NCBI GenBank assembly: GCA_965371245.1
Contig: CBDUXT010000002.1
Coordinates: 1 to 64,000 of the forward strand
Direction of reading: 5' to 3'
From: CBDUXT01 sp965371245
GTDB taxonomy: Bacteria > Planctomycetota > Phycisphaerae > UBA1845
DNA length: 64,000 bases
The first letter of the stretch is position 1; each line of letters begins with the position of its first letter. The position numbers and the translations under genes are program-made. The notes beneath the pieces are model-generated. The model did no database searches. It was not told where the DNA came from and saw only the letters and a list, made by a program, of their open reading frames with translations. This document shows, piece by piece, positions 47,729-57,183 of this stretch.

Positions 47729-48394
47729 ATGCAATTGATTGTCGAGTTGGAGGGGCCGATCTTTGACGTCAAGGCCGCGTACTACGGCGCCCACCGCGAT
47801 ACGGCGGAGGCGGTGGGCTGGTCGCGGCTCGATTCGAGTACGTTCTGGCGAAAGACGCGGAAGGAGGGTCGCGACGCGAATCTCCTGCCCGGCGCCAAGC
47901 CACTCAAGCTGGAAGAATACTATCGCCGGTTTCAGGAGCGGATCGAGCAGGACGACATCATCGGTGACTGCGAAGTCTGGGATGACGGTGCGGAAACCAT
48001 TGGTGCGCTGGGTCGCCGCGCCACGGTGCGCCTGTTCACGCTCGGATCGAACCTCGACGCCCGGACTCGGCTCCTCGAACAATGCGGCATGGGGCCTGCG
48101 TTTCCGTTGATCGGCCTTGACGCGGACCCGCGGCGCCGGGTGGCGGAGGTCAAGGCGCTGGCCGCCTCCGATGCTCGTACGCTCGTGGCCGCCGGCAGTG
48201 ATGCCGCCATTCGTGCTTCCTCGGGAGCCGGCGTGGTCTGCGCCGGGTTGTCGTGCGGACCGTGCATGGGGGACCGACTCCACCGGTCCGGCGCGGACCT
48301 GGTCTACCGCGAGCTTTCCGAGCTTCTGGCTTCGCTCAATTCGGGGGCGCACGACCTTATTCGGGCCGGTTTGCTTCCGTTGAGTCTGGGGTAG
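47729..48394 (+). CDS. HAD-like hydrolase
   Basis: About 221 residues from ATG 47729. The N-terminus VELEGPIFDVKAAYYGAHRD has the position of HAD motif I with a weak DxD. LFTLGSNLDARTRLLEQCGM occupies motif II. The end, VAAGSDAAIRASSGAGVVCA and LSCGPC, is like the glycine-rich motif IV region. Only 87 bases follow the aas stop, so co-transcription is possible. The absence of a clear second Asp makes phosphatase activity uncertain. Confidence 0.65.
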   Translation: MQLIVELEGPIFDVKAAYYGAHRDTAEAVGWSRLDSSTFWRKTRKEGRDANLLPGAKPLKLEEYYRRFQERIEQDDIIGDCEVWDDGAETIGALGRRATVRLFTLGSNLDARTRLLEQCGMGPAFPLIGLDADPRRRVAEVKALAASDARTLVAAGSDAAIRASSGAGVVCAGLSCGPCMGDRLHRSGADLVYRELSELLASLNSGAHDLIRAGLLPLSLG

Positions 48395-48489
48395 AGTGAC
48401 CAGCCCCGGCCACGAGGTTCCATCGATGACGCGCAGCATGACCGCGCGGGCTAGAGCCCGCGGCTCGGATCAGACAACCCGGGGACAGT

Positions 48490-51078
48490 CTATCGACCAC
48501 CCGACCCAGGTCCGCTTTCCTGGAAGGAGCAGTGACCCAGGTCCGGCACGGTGAGCCCGATCGGGCTGCCGGGCGGGGCGTCGGCCACATCGGGCGGTGG
48601 TGGGCTGCTCTCATGCGGACGGTTCAGGAATCGTGTCATCGTCGCCAGAAGATGGTGCTTGTGGGCAGTTGTGGCCGCGCCGGCGCGTTCAGGTCGCGAA
48701 AGCCTGCTCTGCAGCTTCACTATGGCATACTCCGCTCGCGATCGCACCGAAGCCGGCGCACCCTCATTGGCCGCCAATCCCATGAGCCGACTGACGACAA
48801 CCTGTTGAATCGTCCATCGAAGTTCCTGGTGCCGGGGCGCCGTTGCAGCCGGCGTCGAAAACGCATGATCCACCAGCCGATCCAGCAGCTCTTCGAGTGC
48901 CGGAAGATTCTCATCACGACGATGGAAGTCAACGAGCCGCGCACAACGCTCGGGCTGCAGAAGTCCATCCAGCGCGAGGTTCGCTGCCGTGGCCGCGGCA
49001 CCCAGGGCGTCGAATGCCGGGGCGGTGGCATGATCGAACATCTCTCGGTTGGCACGGTAGCTGAATGGTCGGGGCAGCAGCAGCGCGAGCACCGGGTCGG
49101 GCAGATCCAGCACCTCCGGCGACATGGCCCGCAGCGCCACGCTGAGCGCCCGGCGTTGATGCTCCGCGTTGGTCGGCTCGGACGGTGGCTGCCCGTCTCC
49201 GCGAACCGCGTAGGTGTATCGCAGCCCGCCGATCACCTTGACGGCCGCCTCCAGTTGGTAGCGGTGGTGGAAGTAGACCGGTGCCAAGACCTCCTGCAGA
49301 AGCGCCAGCGGTGTTCCGGGCATCACGTTTCGTTCGCCGAAGTGATCGATCGCGATCTTTCGGACCTCCAGCACGCGCTCCAACTCCGCGACGGGATCGG
49401 CACCGTTGTCCCACAGGCTTGCCAGCGGGTGCGCGGCACCCGCCGGGCGTGCGTCGGCATCGGTAAGAAACAGCAGACCGTCCCGCAGGCCTTGGGCGAT
49501 CATCTGCTCCAGCGCGGCTCGCTCGTCGGTTCCCTCCGAGAAGTTGGAGTAGGCGAACCGCACGGCGAACTTGTCCCACAGCCCGATGCCGACGGCGTAG
49601 GCGTCCGAGGCGTCCAGCTCGCCGTTTTCCGTGATCTTGATCAGTGGTGCGGGATAGTCCATCACCGACGCCCGACCCCCATAGGTGCTCGCCGCGTAAT
49701 TGTGGGCGAATCCCAGCGTGTGGCCGACCTCATGGGCGGACAGTTGCCGGATCCGCGACAACGCCAACTGAACCGGGTCGTCGGGTTGGCCGCTGCCGGT
49801 CTTGCCCGTTCCGAACAATCCCTCGAACAGAAGGCGATCCTGGCGAACACGCAGCGAGCCCAGGGACACATGCCCTTTGATGATCTCGCCGGTGCGCGGG
49901 TCCATGACGCTGCCGCCATAGGACCAGCCGCGCGTCGATCGATGCACCCACTGGATCAGGTTGTATCGAACGTCGAGCGGGTGGGCGCCTTCGGGAAGCA
50001 CCTCCACCCGAAACGCATCGACAAAGCCCGCGGCCTCGAACGCCTGGTTCCACCAACTCGCGCCTTCGACAAGGGCGCTGCGGATTGGCTCCGGCGCGCC
50101 GCTATCGACGTAGTAGACGATGGGCTCCTTCACGGTCGATCGATCGGCATCGGGATCGGTCCGTTCCAGCCGGTGGCGCCCGATCCATCGCGTCTCGATC
50201 GATTCTGACAGGGGCGCGGCATAATCGAGGAACCGAACACCAAAGGAGGACGATCGCGGATCGAATCGACGAGGTTTGTAGCCATCGTCCGGCGGGCGGA
50301 TGAGCGAATGGTGCTGTACGAGCGTCACCGAACCGGCGGTCGGTGCCGTCGCCCGAACGAATCGCCCGGGTTGGGATGAACCGAAGGTGAGGATGGCCTC
50401 GAACTCGACGTTGTCGGGGAAGACCAGGCAGGCCGAGGTATCGAGCACGCTGCGTTTCTTGTCCAGCGAAAACGTTCCCTGCCCGCTTCGGCGCAGCGTG
50501 CCCGCCACGTTGTGGGCGTCGCGCACGACGAACGAGGTGAAGTCCACGAGAGCGCGTCCGTCTGACGCCTCTTCAGCGACCTCGCCGGCCCACAGGACGG
50601 ATGAGGCGAAGGAGTGACGCACGGCGCGCTTTTCGGACTCGTCATCCGAAAGCGCGCGGAACCCGAGGTTGGGCTGCTCGATCAGCAGGCGACCACCGAT
50701 ACGGCGGAACACCACGAAGCGCGTCCGACCGATCTGCCCGCGGTCAAGCCCGACCGGGTTGGAACCCAGCCCGGTCAGCAGGCCCTCCACATAGATGTAT
50801 TCCCCAACCTCGTCGGTCCCATCGACAGGGGCGGGGACCTCCAGCCAGACCTTTCCCTCGCGCGGATCGAGATACAAGGTCAGCAAGCCGTCGCGACGCT
50901 GAAGCCCGGCGATCCTCGAGGCGAAGGATGACGTCGGTTTCGCCGGACGATCCGGCGCAGGCAGCGTCATGGTCGTGCCGGCAGCGCGGCATCCGACGAC
51001 CAAGAGAACAAGCGATAGACAAATGCAACGACCCCCGGCCGCTGAGGCCCGGTTCACGCGGATGACTTCTTTCACCAT
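48490..51078 (-). CDS. Zinc-dependent metalloprotease lipoprotein (DUF5117/DUF4953 type)
   Basis: 862 residues. The lipobox LSLVLLVVGCRA (Cys near 30) makes it a lipoprotein. The catalytic motif is LSAHEVGHTLGFAHNYAAS, an HExxHxxGxxH zincin with a downstream MDYPAPL Met-turn. N-terminal DUF5117-like text is ADRSTVKEPIVYYVDSGAPE and WSYGGSVMDPRTGEIIKGHV. The large C-terminal region (DUF4953-like) follows. It starts 16 bases after the amidohydrolase stop, in the same operon. Outer-membrane or periplasmic protein degradation is likely. Confidence 0.85.
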   Translation of the reverse strand: MVKEVIRVNRASAAGGRCICLSLVLLVVGCRAAGTTMTLPAPDRPAKPTSSFASRIAGLQRRDGLLTLYLDPREGKVWLEVPAPVDGTDEVGEYIYVEGLLTGLGSNPVGLDRGQIGRTRFVVFRRIGGRLLIEQPNLGFRALSDDESEKRAVRHSFASSVLWAGEVAEEASDGRALVDFTSFVVRDAHNVAGTLRRSGQGTFSLDKKRSVLDTSACLVFPDNVEFEAILTFGSSQPGRFVRATAPTAGSVTLVQHHSLIRPPDDGYKPRRFDPRSSSFGVRFLDYAAPLSESIETRWIGRHRLERTDPDADRSTVKEPIVYYVDSGAPEPIRSALVEGASWWNQAFEAAGFVDAFRVEVLPEGAHPLDVRYNLIQWVHRSTRGWSYGGSVMDPRTGEIIKGHVSLGSLRVRQDRLLFEGLFGTGKTGSGQPDDPVQLALSRIRQLSAHEVGHTLGFAHNYAASTYGGRASVMDYPAPLIKITENGELDASDAYAVGIGLWDKFAVRFAYSNFSEGTDERAALEQMIAQGLRDGLLFLTDADARPAGAAHPLASLWDNGADPVAELERVLEVRKIAIDHFGERNVMPGTPLALLQEVLAPVYFHHRYQLEAAVKVIGGLRYTYAVRGDGQPPSEPTNAEHQRRALSVALRAMSPEVLDLPDPVLALLLPRPFSYRANREMFDHATAPAFDALGAAATAANLALDGLLQPERCARLVDFHRRDENLPALEELLDRLVDHAFSTPAATAPRHQELRWTIQQVVVSRLMGLAANEGAPASVRSRAEYAIVKLQSRLSRPERAGAATTAHKHHLLATMTRFLNRPHESSPPPPDVADAPPGSPIGLTVPDLGHCSFQESGPGSGGR

Positions 51079-51094
51079 GGAGACCGCTTTCCTT

Positions 51095-52873
51095 TCACGA
51101 CTTCCTATAGACGATGCGTCCCCCGACGATCGTATAGAGCACTTCCGTATTGAGAATATCCTTCGCGCGAATCTTCAGGAGGTTTCTGGACAGGACGGCG
51201 ACGTCGGCGAGTTTGCCCACCTCGATCGACCCCTTGATCTTCTCCTCGAAGCTCGCATAGGCGTTGTTGAGCGTGTAGCCCTTGATCGCTTCCTTGATGC
51301 CGATCCGCTGGTCGGAAAACCACCCCTCCGGTGGCTGCCCACCGCTCGTCTGTCGAGTGACGGCCGCGTATAGCCCAAGCATCGGGTTGATCGGGTACTC
51401 CGATGCCGAGGTTCCGGGCCAGTCCGAACCGAAGCTGAGGACGGCCCCGCTCTTGCTGATCTCACGGAAGGCATAAGCGCCGCGGCATCGCTCGCGACCG
51501 ATGCGCTCCTCCATCCAGCGCATGTCGTCGCTCAGATGAAAGGGTTGGACCTCGGCGATGATCCCGAGGTCGCCGAGGCGTTTCATGTCGGCCGAGGCGA
51601 TCACCTGGGCGTGGACAAGGCGAAAGCGTCGGTCACGCTTGCCGTTTTTCCGATCCAACTGCTCCAGGTAGTTCATCAGCAGGTGGTTGGCCTCGTCACC
51701 GATCGCATGGACCGTGATTTGCAGACCGGCTCGATCCGCATCGAGCATGTACTTGAGGAACTTGCCCGCGACGAACGCGCCGTCGTCATCGACCATCAGG
51801 CGGCGCCACCGCCCGCGATTCGTCGCCTCGCTCGTGTAGGGCTCGAAGAACCGAGCACTGCTGGTGCCCATGATGCCGTCGATGTGCCCTTTCAGTGAGC
51901 CGAGGCGAATCCACTCGTCACCGGAGCCGACCTTGATGTTGCGGTCGGCCAGCTCCTTCCAGCGCTCGAGCCCATATCGGAAATGGACCCGGACCGTCAG
52001 CTCGCCGGTTTCGTGCAGCTCACGGTATATCTCTAACTGCTCATCGTCTGACATGTCGCTGACACTGGTCACGCCGCGGCGGGCGATTTCCTCGAGGGCG
52101 TGCTTGGTTTGCCGGACGCGCCGAGCGTGGGAGAACCGGCGCGGCCGCTTGGAAGCGAACAATCGGCGAACCCCCTCGCCGCGCATGATGCCGGTGAATC
52201 GCCCGCTCGCGTCTGTAACGAACTCGATTCCCGGCGCCGTCGGATTCGTCGGATCGACTCCGGCCGCCTTGAGCGCCGCTGTGTTGGCCGCGTACTCGCT
52301 GTTGTCGAACTTGTTGATCAGCATCGGGTGGTTGCGGGTCAGTGCTTCGATCCGACTCATGTCCGGCACAAACGCCGCCCGACGTTCGCCGCCGGCGCTG
52401 CCCAGCGCCCACTGGTCGTACGCGCCCCAGAACCCGCCGAGAATCCATTCGCCATCGGGAAGCCCGTCCACCACCTCCTTGACGCGCTCGGCAAAGGCTT
52501 CCTGGGTCTTGGTGGCCATGATGTTGAACTCGAGAAAGCGAGCCGCCGAGCCGAAGTGAATGTGACTGTCCTGAAGCCCGGGCACGACGAAGCGGCCCTG
52601 GAGGTCGATCACGCGCGTGTTGGGACCGCGCAATTTCAGCACCTCCGCGTTCGATCCAACGGCCACGAACTTCTCGCCCCGGATGGCGACGCCCTGCGCC
52701 GTCGGCTTCTGGTCGTTGACCGTCCAGAACTCCCCGTTGTGCAGGATCAGATCGACGTCCTGGGCGTAGGCGGGCCTGGTTGCCAGGTCCCCCACCGCCA
52801 GCACGACCGCCAACGTTCCAACGAGCGCCATCCATGGCGACGAACTTCGGGGTGTTCTCGAAGAGTGATTCAT
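51095..52873 (-). CDS. Secreted amidohydrolase (YtcJ-like)
   Basis: 592 residues with a signal peptide (MALVGTLAVVLAVGDLATRP, cleavage after AYA). The metal-binding text is VVPGLQDSHIHFGSAA and later ITVHAIGDEANHLLMNYLE; the C-terminus has YTLNNAYASFEEKIKGSIEV and KLADVAVLSRNLLKI. This is the amidohydrolase_3/YtcJ class of exported metallo-hydrolases. It precedes the metalloprotease lipoprotein by 16 bases, so the two may act together on peptides. Confidence 0.88.
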   Translation of the reverse strand: MNHSSRTPRSSSPWMALVGTLAVVLAVGDLATRPAYAQDVDLILHNGEFWTVNDQKPTAQGVAIRGEKFVAVGSNAEVLKLRGPNTRVIDLQGRFVVPGLQDSHIHFGSAARFLEFNIMATKTQEAFAERVKEVVDGLPDGEWILGGFWGAYDQWALGSAGGERRAAFVPDMSRIEALTRNHPMLINKFDNSEYAANTAALKAAGVDPTNPTAPGIEFVTDASGRFTGIMRGEGVRRLFASKRPRRFSHARRVRQTKHALEEIARRGVTSVSDMSDDEQLEIYRELHETGELTVRVHFRYGLERWKELADRNIKVGSGDEWIRLGSLKGHIDGIMGTSSARFFEPYTSEATNRGRWRRLMVDDDGAFVAGKFLKYMLDADRAGLQITVHAIGDEANHLLMNYLEQLDRKNGKRDRRFRLVHAQVIASADMKRLGDLGIIAEVQPFHLSDDMRWMEERIGRERCRGAYAFREISKSGAVLSFGSDWPGTSASEYPINPMLGLYAAVTRQTSGGQPPEGWFSDQRIGIKEAIKGYTLNNAYASFEEKIKGSIEVGKLADVAVLSRNLLKIRAKDILNTEVLYTIVGGRIVYRKS

Positions 52874-53220
52874 CAGATGTCTCCCGCGCGGAGTGCCAAC
52901 GTAGCGAAACCCTACAAGTCAACCTTTGGTACGCCGGAATCGCGCCGATTGCAAGCGTTGCCGCTGTCGTTTCCGTAGTCGAGGTCATAATCGAGGTCGC
53001 GGTCGTCGGGTGCCTCCCGGACGCAGCACTTTTTGGTTCATCCCGCCAATGGCGACCATTTGTTCAAGGCCATACCCACATCAGAAGGTGCGTCCGTGAC
53101 GCACCCTACTCTGCTGACCCCTGCGACGACTTGATCTCGCCCCCGCCTTGTCGGGAGCGGTCGATGTCGGTAGTGTGCGTATGGTCGGGTCGTCCAGTGG
53201 GCCGGCCAGGAGAAACAATC
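52874..53220. other. Intergenic region with an AGGTGCGTC hairpin
   Basis: About 350 bases between divergent genes. A small hairpin GGTGCGTC-CGT-GACGCACC lies at 53091-53109, a type scattered through many planctomycete genomes. Near 52970-53010 the text is a repeated GTCGAGGTC/GTCGTCGG pattern. No gene is supported. Confidence 0.35.
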
Positions 53221-54480
53221 ATGATCGACATTCGTGCTCACGATGGCGGTACGTTCAAGGGATATCTGGCGCTCCCTTCGTGCGGAAAAGGCCAGGGCAT
53301 CGTCCTGATCCAGGAAATCTTCGGCGTCAACGACGTGATGCGCGGCCTCGCGGATCGGTACGCCCAGAGGGGTTTCGTCGTTCTGTGCCCGGATCTGTTC
53401 TGGCGGCAGGAGCCCGGCATCGAGCTTTCGGACAAGAGCCAGCCTGAGTGGGATCGGGCCTTTGAACTCTATCAGGGGCTCGATGAGGGCAAGGCCGTTT
53501 CCGACGCCGCGGCCGCGATGGCAACCCTCCGCGAACACAAGGCCTGCTCGGGCAAGGTCGGCGCCGTCGGCTTTTGCCTCGGCGGCAAGCTCGCGTATCT
53601 GCTGGCCGTCCGCCACGACCCGGACTGCGCCGTGGGATACTACGGCGTGGGCATCGAGAAGGCGCTGGACGAGGTCGCCAACCTGAAATGTCCGCTCGTC
53701 TTGCACATCGCCGGCAAGGACCAATTCTGCGATGCCAAGGCGCAGGCACGGATCCACGAGCGGCTCGATGGCAACCGGCTCGTCACGCTGTGCGACTATC
53801 CAGACCAGAACCACGCCTTCGCCCGCGTCGGCGGCGAGCACCACGACGCCACGATGGCCGAACTCGCCGACCTGCGCTCGCTGGAGTTTTTCCGCGAGCA
53901 ACTCCAGGGCGCATCCACCGGCGGCGCGCCCGCGGCGAGTTCCAAGTTCCCCGCGCTTTGGGAGGAACACATCAAGTACGAGTTCGAGACGCGGAACTAC
54001 GAGGACACGCTGGACACCATGGTCCCGGATTCCTACGTCAACCACATTCCCACCCTGACCGGGGGTGTCGGCAAAGAGCAGTTGGCGGAGTTCTATTCCA
54101 AGCGGTTCATTCCCCAGATGCCGCCTGACACTGAGATGACACCCGTGTCGCGTACCGTTGGCGGCGACCGGCTCGTGGATGAAATGATCTTCAAGTTCAC
54201 CCACACGATCGAGATGGATTGGATGCTGCCGGGCGTTCCGCCCACCGGAAAGCGCGTGGAGGTGCCCCTGGTCGCCATCGTTCACTTCCGCGAGGACAAG
54301 CTCGCCCACGAGCACATCTACTGGGATCAGGCCTCGGTGCTCGTTCAGCTTGGGCTGATCGACCCGTCGAACCTGCCGGTGATGGGAGTCGATACGGCGA
54401 ACAAGGTGCTGGACAACGCCGTGCCATCGAACGCGCTCATCGCGCGGGCCGATCGATGGAAACGGGAAGGCAAGGCTTGA
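53221..54480 (+). CDS. Dienelactone hydrolase fused to a SnoaL/NTF2-like domain
   Basis: 419 residues from ATG 53221 (AGGAGA upstream). The first ~240 are a dienelactone hydrolase: IVLIQEIFGVNDVMRGLADR, GKVGAVGFCLGGKLAYLLA (nucleophile Cys of GFCLGG), a central Asp in LVLHIAGKDQFCDA and the His of YPDQNHAFARVGG. The last ~150 are NTF2-like: ALWEEHIKYEFETRNYEDTL, YVNHIPTLTGGVGKEQL and HIYWDQASVLVQLGLIDP. It overlaps the NSS gene start (TTGA). Carboxymethylenebutenolidase activity is a family guess. Confidence 0.85.
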   Translation: MIDIRAHDGGTFKGYLALPSCGKGQGIVLIQEIFGVNDVMRGLADRYAQRGFVVLCPDLFWRQEPGIELSDKSQPEWDRAFELYQGLDEGKAVSDAAAAMATLREHKACSGKVGAVGFCLGGKLAYLLAVRHDPDCAVGYYGVGIEKALDEVANLKCPLVLHIAGKDQFCDAKAQARIHERLDGNRLVTLCDYPDQNHAFARVGGEHHDATMAELADLRSLEFFREQLQGASTGGAPAASSKFPALWEEHIKYEFETRNYEDTLDTMVPDSYVNHIPTLTGGVGKEQLAEFYSKRFIPQMPPDTEMTPVSRTVGGDRLVDEMIFKFTHTIEMDWMLPGVPPTGKRVEVPLVAIVHFREDKLAHEHIYWDQASVLVQLGLIDPSNLPVMGVDTANKVLDNAVPSNALIARADRWKREGKA

Positions 54481-55799
54481 GCGCGGCGGCCGAGAGGCCA
54501 TCTCGATCGACCTTCTCGTCAAGTTGGGGCACGGTGCTTTCCACCGCCGGCGTGGCGATTGGTCTCGGGAACATCTGGCGTTTCCCCTACATGATGGGCC
54601 AGTACGGCGGCGCCGTGTTCCTCGTCGTCTATCTCCTCATCATCGTCGCGTTCGGGATCCCAGCGCTCATGGCCGAGTGGTCGCTGGGGCGACACACACG
54701 CCGCGGGACGTGGGCGGCCTTCCAGCGCGCCGGCATGCCCGGCGGACGCTGGTTCAGTCTTCTTCTCCTGTTCACGGTTGGGATGGCCGCCTCCTACTAT
54801 GGCGTGGTCCTGGCGTGGGTGCTCTACTTCGCGGTCGCGTTCGCCGCAGGCGGCGATGCGGGCGTCCTCACCACGGACTTCAACACGCTGAGTGACACCG
54901 TTCCCATCCAACTCGTGTTTGTGCTGGTCACCGTGGCGCTGGGTTGTGCGTGTCTTTTCTTCGGCGTCAAACGCGGCATCGAGCGCGTCAGCAAGCTGGC
55001 TTTGCCGGTGTTCTTCCTTATGTTTGCCGCGCTCATCGTCCGCGTGCTGATGCTCGATGGGGCCATTACGGGCCTCAAGACCTTCCTGGTGCCGCGGTGG
55101 GAAGAGTTCACCGGTGCGACCGCTCTGGCGGCTCTGGGTCAGGCGTTTTTCTCGTTGGCACTGGGCGGAACCTTCATGGTCGCCTACGGCAGCTACATGC
55201 GGCGTGAAGAGGACATCCCCAAGACCGCGGTCTTCACGGCCGCCGCGGACGTCTCGGCGGCGCTGATGGCTGGTCTGATCGTCGTGCCCGCTGCGATCGC
55301 GCTGGGCGTGTCGATGCAGTCCGGTCCGTCGCTGATGTTCGAGGTGATGCCCGAGGTCTTTCGGCGCATGCCGGCCGGCGGATTGTGGGGCGCGGTGTTT
55401 TTCGGGTCCATCTTTCTGGTGGCATTGCTCTCGCTGATGGCCGGCTACGAGGTCGTGGTGGCCGCTTGCGAGGACGGCTTGGGCTGGCGACGTCCCCGCG
55501 TTCTCGTCGCCTTGTTCATCGTGCAGGTGTTGCTCTCGCTGCCCGCCCTCATCTACGGACGGTATATTGAACTCAGTGACCTGGTGTGGGGGACGACGAT
55601 GCAGCCGGTGGGAGCCGCCATCGCGATCGTGGCGATGACCTGGTGTGTAAGCCGGGCGACCGTGCTGGAAGAGATTCGCAGGAACGCGAGCCTGCCGGTG
55701 CCACAGTGGTTGTTTTACTGGATCAAGTACGTCATCCCGCTGAGCATAGCGGCCATGCTCATCTACGGCTGGGTGGATTGGCTAGGCCGGAGCGGATAA
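54456..55799 (+). CDS. NSS-family sodium-dependent transporter (second copy)
   Basis: About 447 residues with the NSS first helix STAGVAIGLGNIWRFPYMMG, GGAVFLVVYLLIIVAFGIPA and LMAEWSLGRHTRRGTW. ATG 54456 lies inside the hydrolase gene; TTG 54477 overlaps its stop and is an alternative start. It lacks the small helix partner ORF. The transporter is about 90 residues shorter than the one at 25922 and clearly a different subgroup. Operon with the DLH fusion suggests uptake and processing of one substrate. Confidence 0.9.
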   Translation: METGRQGLSAAAERPSRSTFSSSWGTVLSTAGVAIGLGNIWRFPYMMGQYGGAVFLVVYLLIIVAFGIPALMAEWSLGRHTRRGTWAAFQRAGMPGGRWFSLLLLFTVGMAASYYGVVLAWVLYFAVAFAAGGDAGVLTTDFNTLSDTVPIQLVFVLVTVALGCACLFFGVKRGIERVSKLALPVFFLMFAALIVRVLMLDGAITGLKTFLVPRWEEFTGATALAALGQAFFSLALGGTFMVAYGSYMRREEDIPKTAVFTAAADVSAALMAGLIVVPAAIALGVSMQSGPSLMFEVMPEVFRRMPAGGLWGAVFFGSIFLVALLSLMAGYEVVVAACEDGLGWRRPRVLVALFIVQVLLSLPALIYGRYIELSDLVWGTTMQPVGAAIAIVAMTWCVSRATVLEEIRRNASLPVPQWLFYWIKYVIPLSIAAMLIYGWVDWLGRSG

Positions 55800-55853
55800 C
55801 TTTTCGGGGCACGTCGGAGAGGCAAACAAGCGAGGGTTGGCTGACCACTGACA

Positions 55854-55878
55854 ACTGATAACTGATAACTGATAACTG
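55854..55878. repeat. 7-bp tandem repeat (ACTGATA)
   Basis: The unit ACTGATA occurs 3.6 times, with related ACTGAC copies just before it. Heptamer arrays like this give spurious 'SYQLSVIS' frames on the other strand. It lies between the NSS and the PLP enzyme genes. Confidence 0.85.
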
Positions 55879-55902
55879 CTTTTCCCCAACAAGAGTTCCC
55901 TC

Positions 55903-57057
55903 ATGACCACAACACCGTTCGATCGCCGCCGCGACGAGTTCCCAACACTTGCCGGCGGCGTGCATCTTCTGAGCCACAGCCTGGGTCCGGTCCCGCGAAG
56001 CGCGCGCGCCTCGATGTTGACCTATCTCGATCGCTGGGAGCAGCACATCGGCGAGGATGCATGGGCCGCATCTTGGTGGACGCTGTCCACGGAGGTCGGT
56101 GACGCCATAGGGCGTCTGTTCGGCGCGCCGCCGAACTCGGTTCAGGTTCTGCCCAACGCGTCCGCGGCCATTTCGGTGGTGGCGTCCTGCTTCGACTTCC
56201 AAACGAACAAGAAAAAGAAGGTCGTCACGACGGCGCTGGACTTCCCGTCGATGGGCTACGTCTGGGAAGCGCAGCGCCGCGCGGGTGCCGATATCGTGGT
56301 CGTCCCGTCCGACGATGACATCAAGGTTCCAACCGACCGCATTCTGGATGCGATCGACGACGCCACCTGCCTTGTCGCGCTCTCGCACGTCTCGTACCGC
56401 AGCTCGGCCCGGGTGAACGCAAAAGCCATCATCGCCCGGGCGCACGAAAAGGGCGCGAAGGTGCTTCTGGACGCGTACCAATCAGTGGGTGTCCTGCGGA
56501 TCGACGTAACCGACTGGGGCATCGACTTTCTCATCGGAGGCACGATCAAATGGCTCTGCGGTGGACCCGCGTGTGGATATCTTTACGTCCGCCCGGATCT
56601 GATCGAGACCCTTGAGCCGCGGCTGACGGGGTGGATCGCCCATGCCCGCCCGTTTGATTTCGCGCACGGTCGCGTCGAGTACGATTCCTCGATCCGGCGA
56701 TTTGCTCAGGGTACCCCGAACATTCCCGGTCTCTACTCGTGCTTGCCGGGCCTGAAGATCATCCAACAGGTCGGCATCGACGTGATCGAGAGTGAATCGA
56801 GGCGCCGCACGTGTCGGATGGTCGAGTTCGCCCTGGAGCGCGGCTGGCGGCTTCACAGTCCGGTTGATGTTGGGGACCGGGGCGGCTCGGTGATGATCGA
56901 GGTCGATGAGCCGCAGCGGTTTGTCGAGCGTCTCGCCAAGCGGAAAGTGTTCGTCGATTGCCGACCCGGCGTGGGGCTTCGAATGTCGCCGCACTTTTTC
57001 ACCACGGACGAAGAGGTCGAGCAGGCGATGGACACGCTGTCCGAGTTGATGGGCTAA
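55903..57057 (+). CDS. Class V-fold PLP enzyme (kynureninase/aminotransferase-like)
   Basis: 384 residues of fold type I. The PLP lysine is in FLIGGTIKWLCGGPACGYLY and the PLP-Asp in AKVLLDAYQSVGVL. The N-terminus LLSHSLGPVPRSARASML and TALDFPSMGYVWEAQRR is typical of kynureninase-like members. The kynureninase substrate residues could not be confirmed. A SenB-type gene follows 126 bases on in the same direction, so a C-S or C-Se lyase role is conceivable but only inferred. Confidence 0.8.
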   Translation: MTTTPFDRRRDEFPTLAGGVHLLSHSLGPVPRSARASMLTYLDRWEQHIGEDAWAASWWTLSTEVGDAIGRLFGAPPNSVQVLPNASAAISVVASCFDFQTNKKKKVVTTALDFPSMGYVWEAQRRAGADIVVVPSDDDIKVPTDRILDAIDDATCLVALSHVSYRSSARVNAKAIIARAHEKGAKVLLDAYQSVGVLRIDVTDWGIDFLIGGTIKWLCGGPACGYLYVRPDLIETLEPRLTGWIAHARPFDFAHGRVEYDSSIRRFAQGTPNIPGLYSCLPGLKIIQQVGIDVIESESRRRTCRMVEFALERGWRLHSPVDVGDRGGSVMIEVDEPQRFVERLAKRKVFVDCRPGVGLRMSPHFFTTDEEVEQAMDTLSELMG

Positions 57058-57183
57058 TGCGGCGCCGGGGGATGTCTTGGCCGGGCTCGTAGGTCATGAG
57101 AGTAGGGAGTATGTGCGAATGATCTTACGGGTCCGTTTCCGACCTTTCGTGGCGCTTATGCTTCGCGGGCCGGCCGCGTCCGG

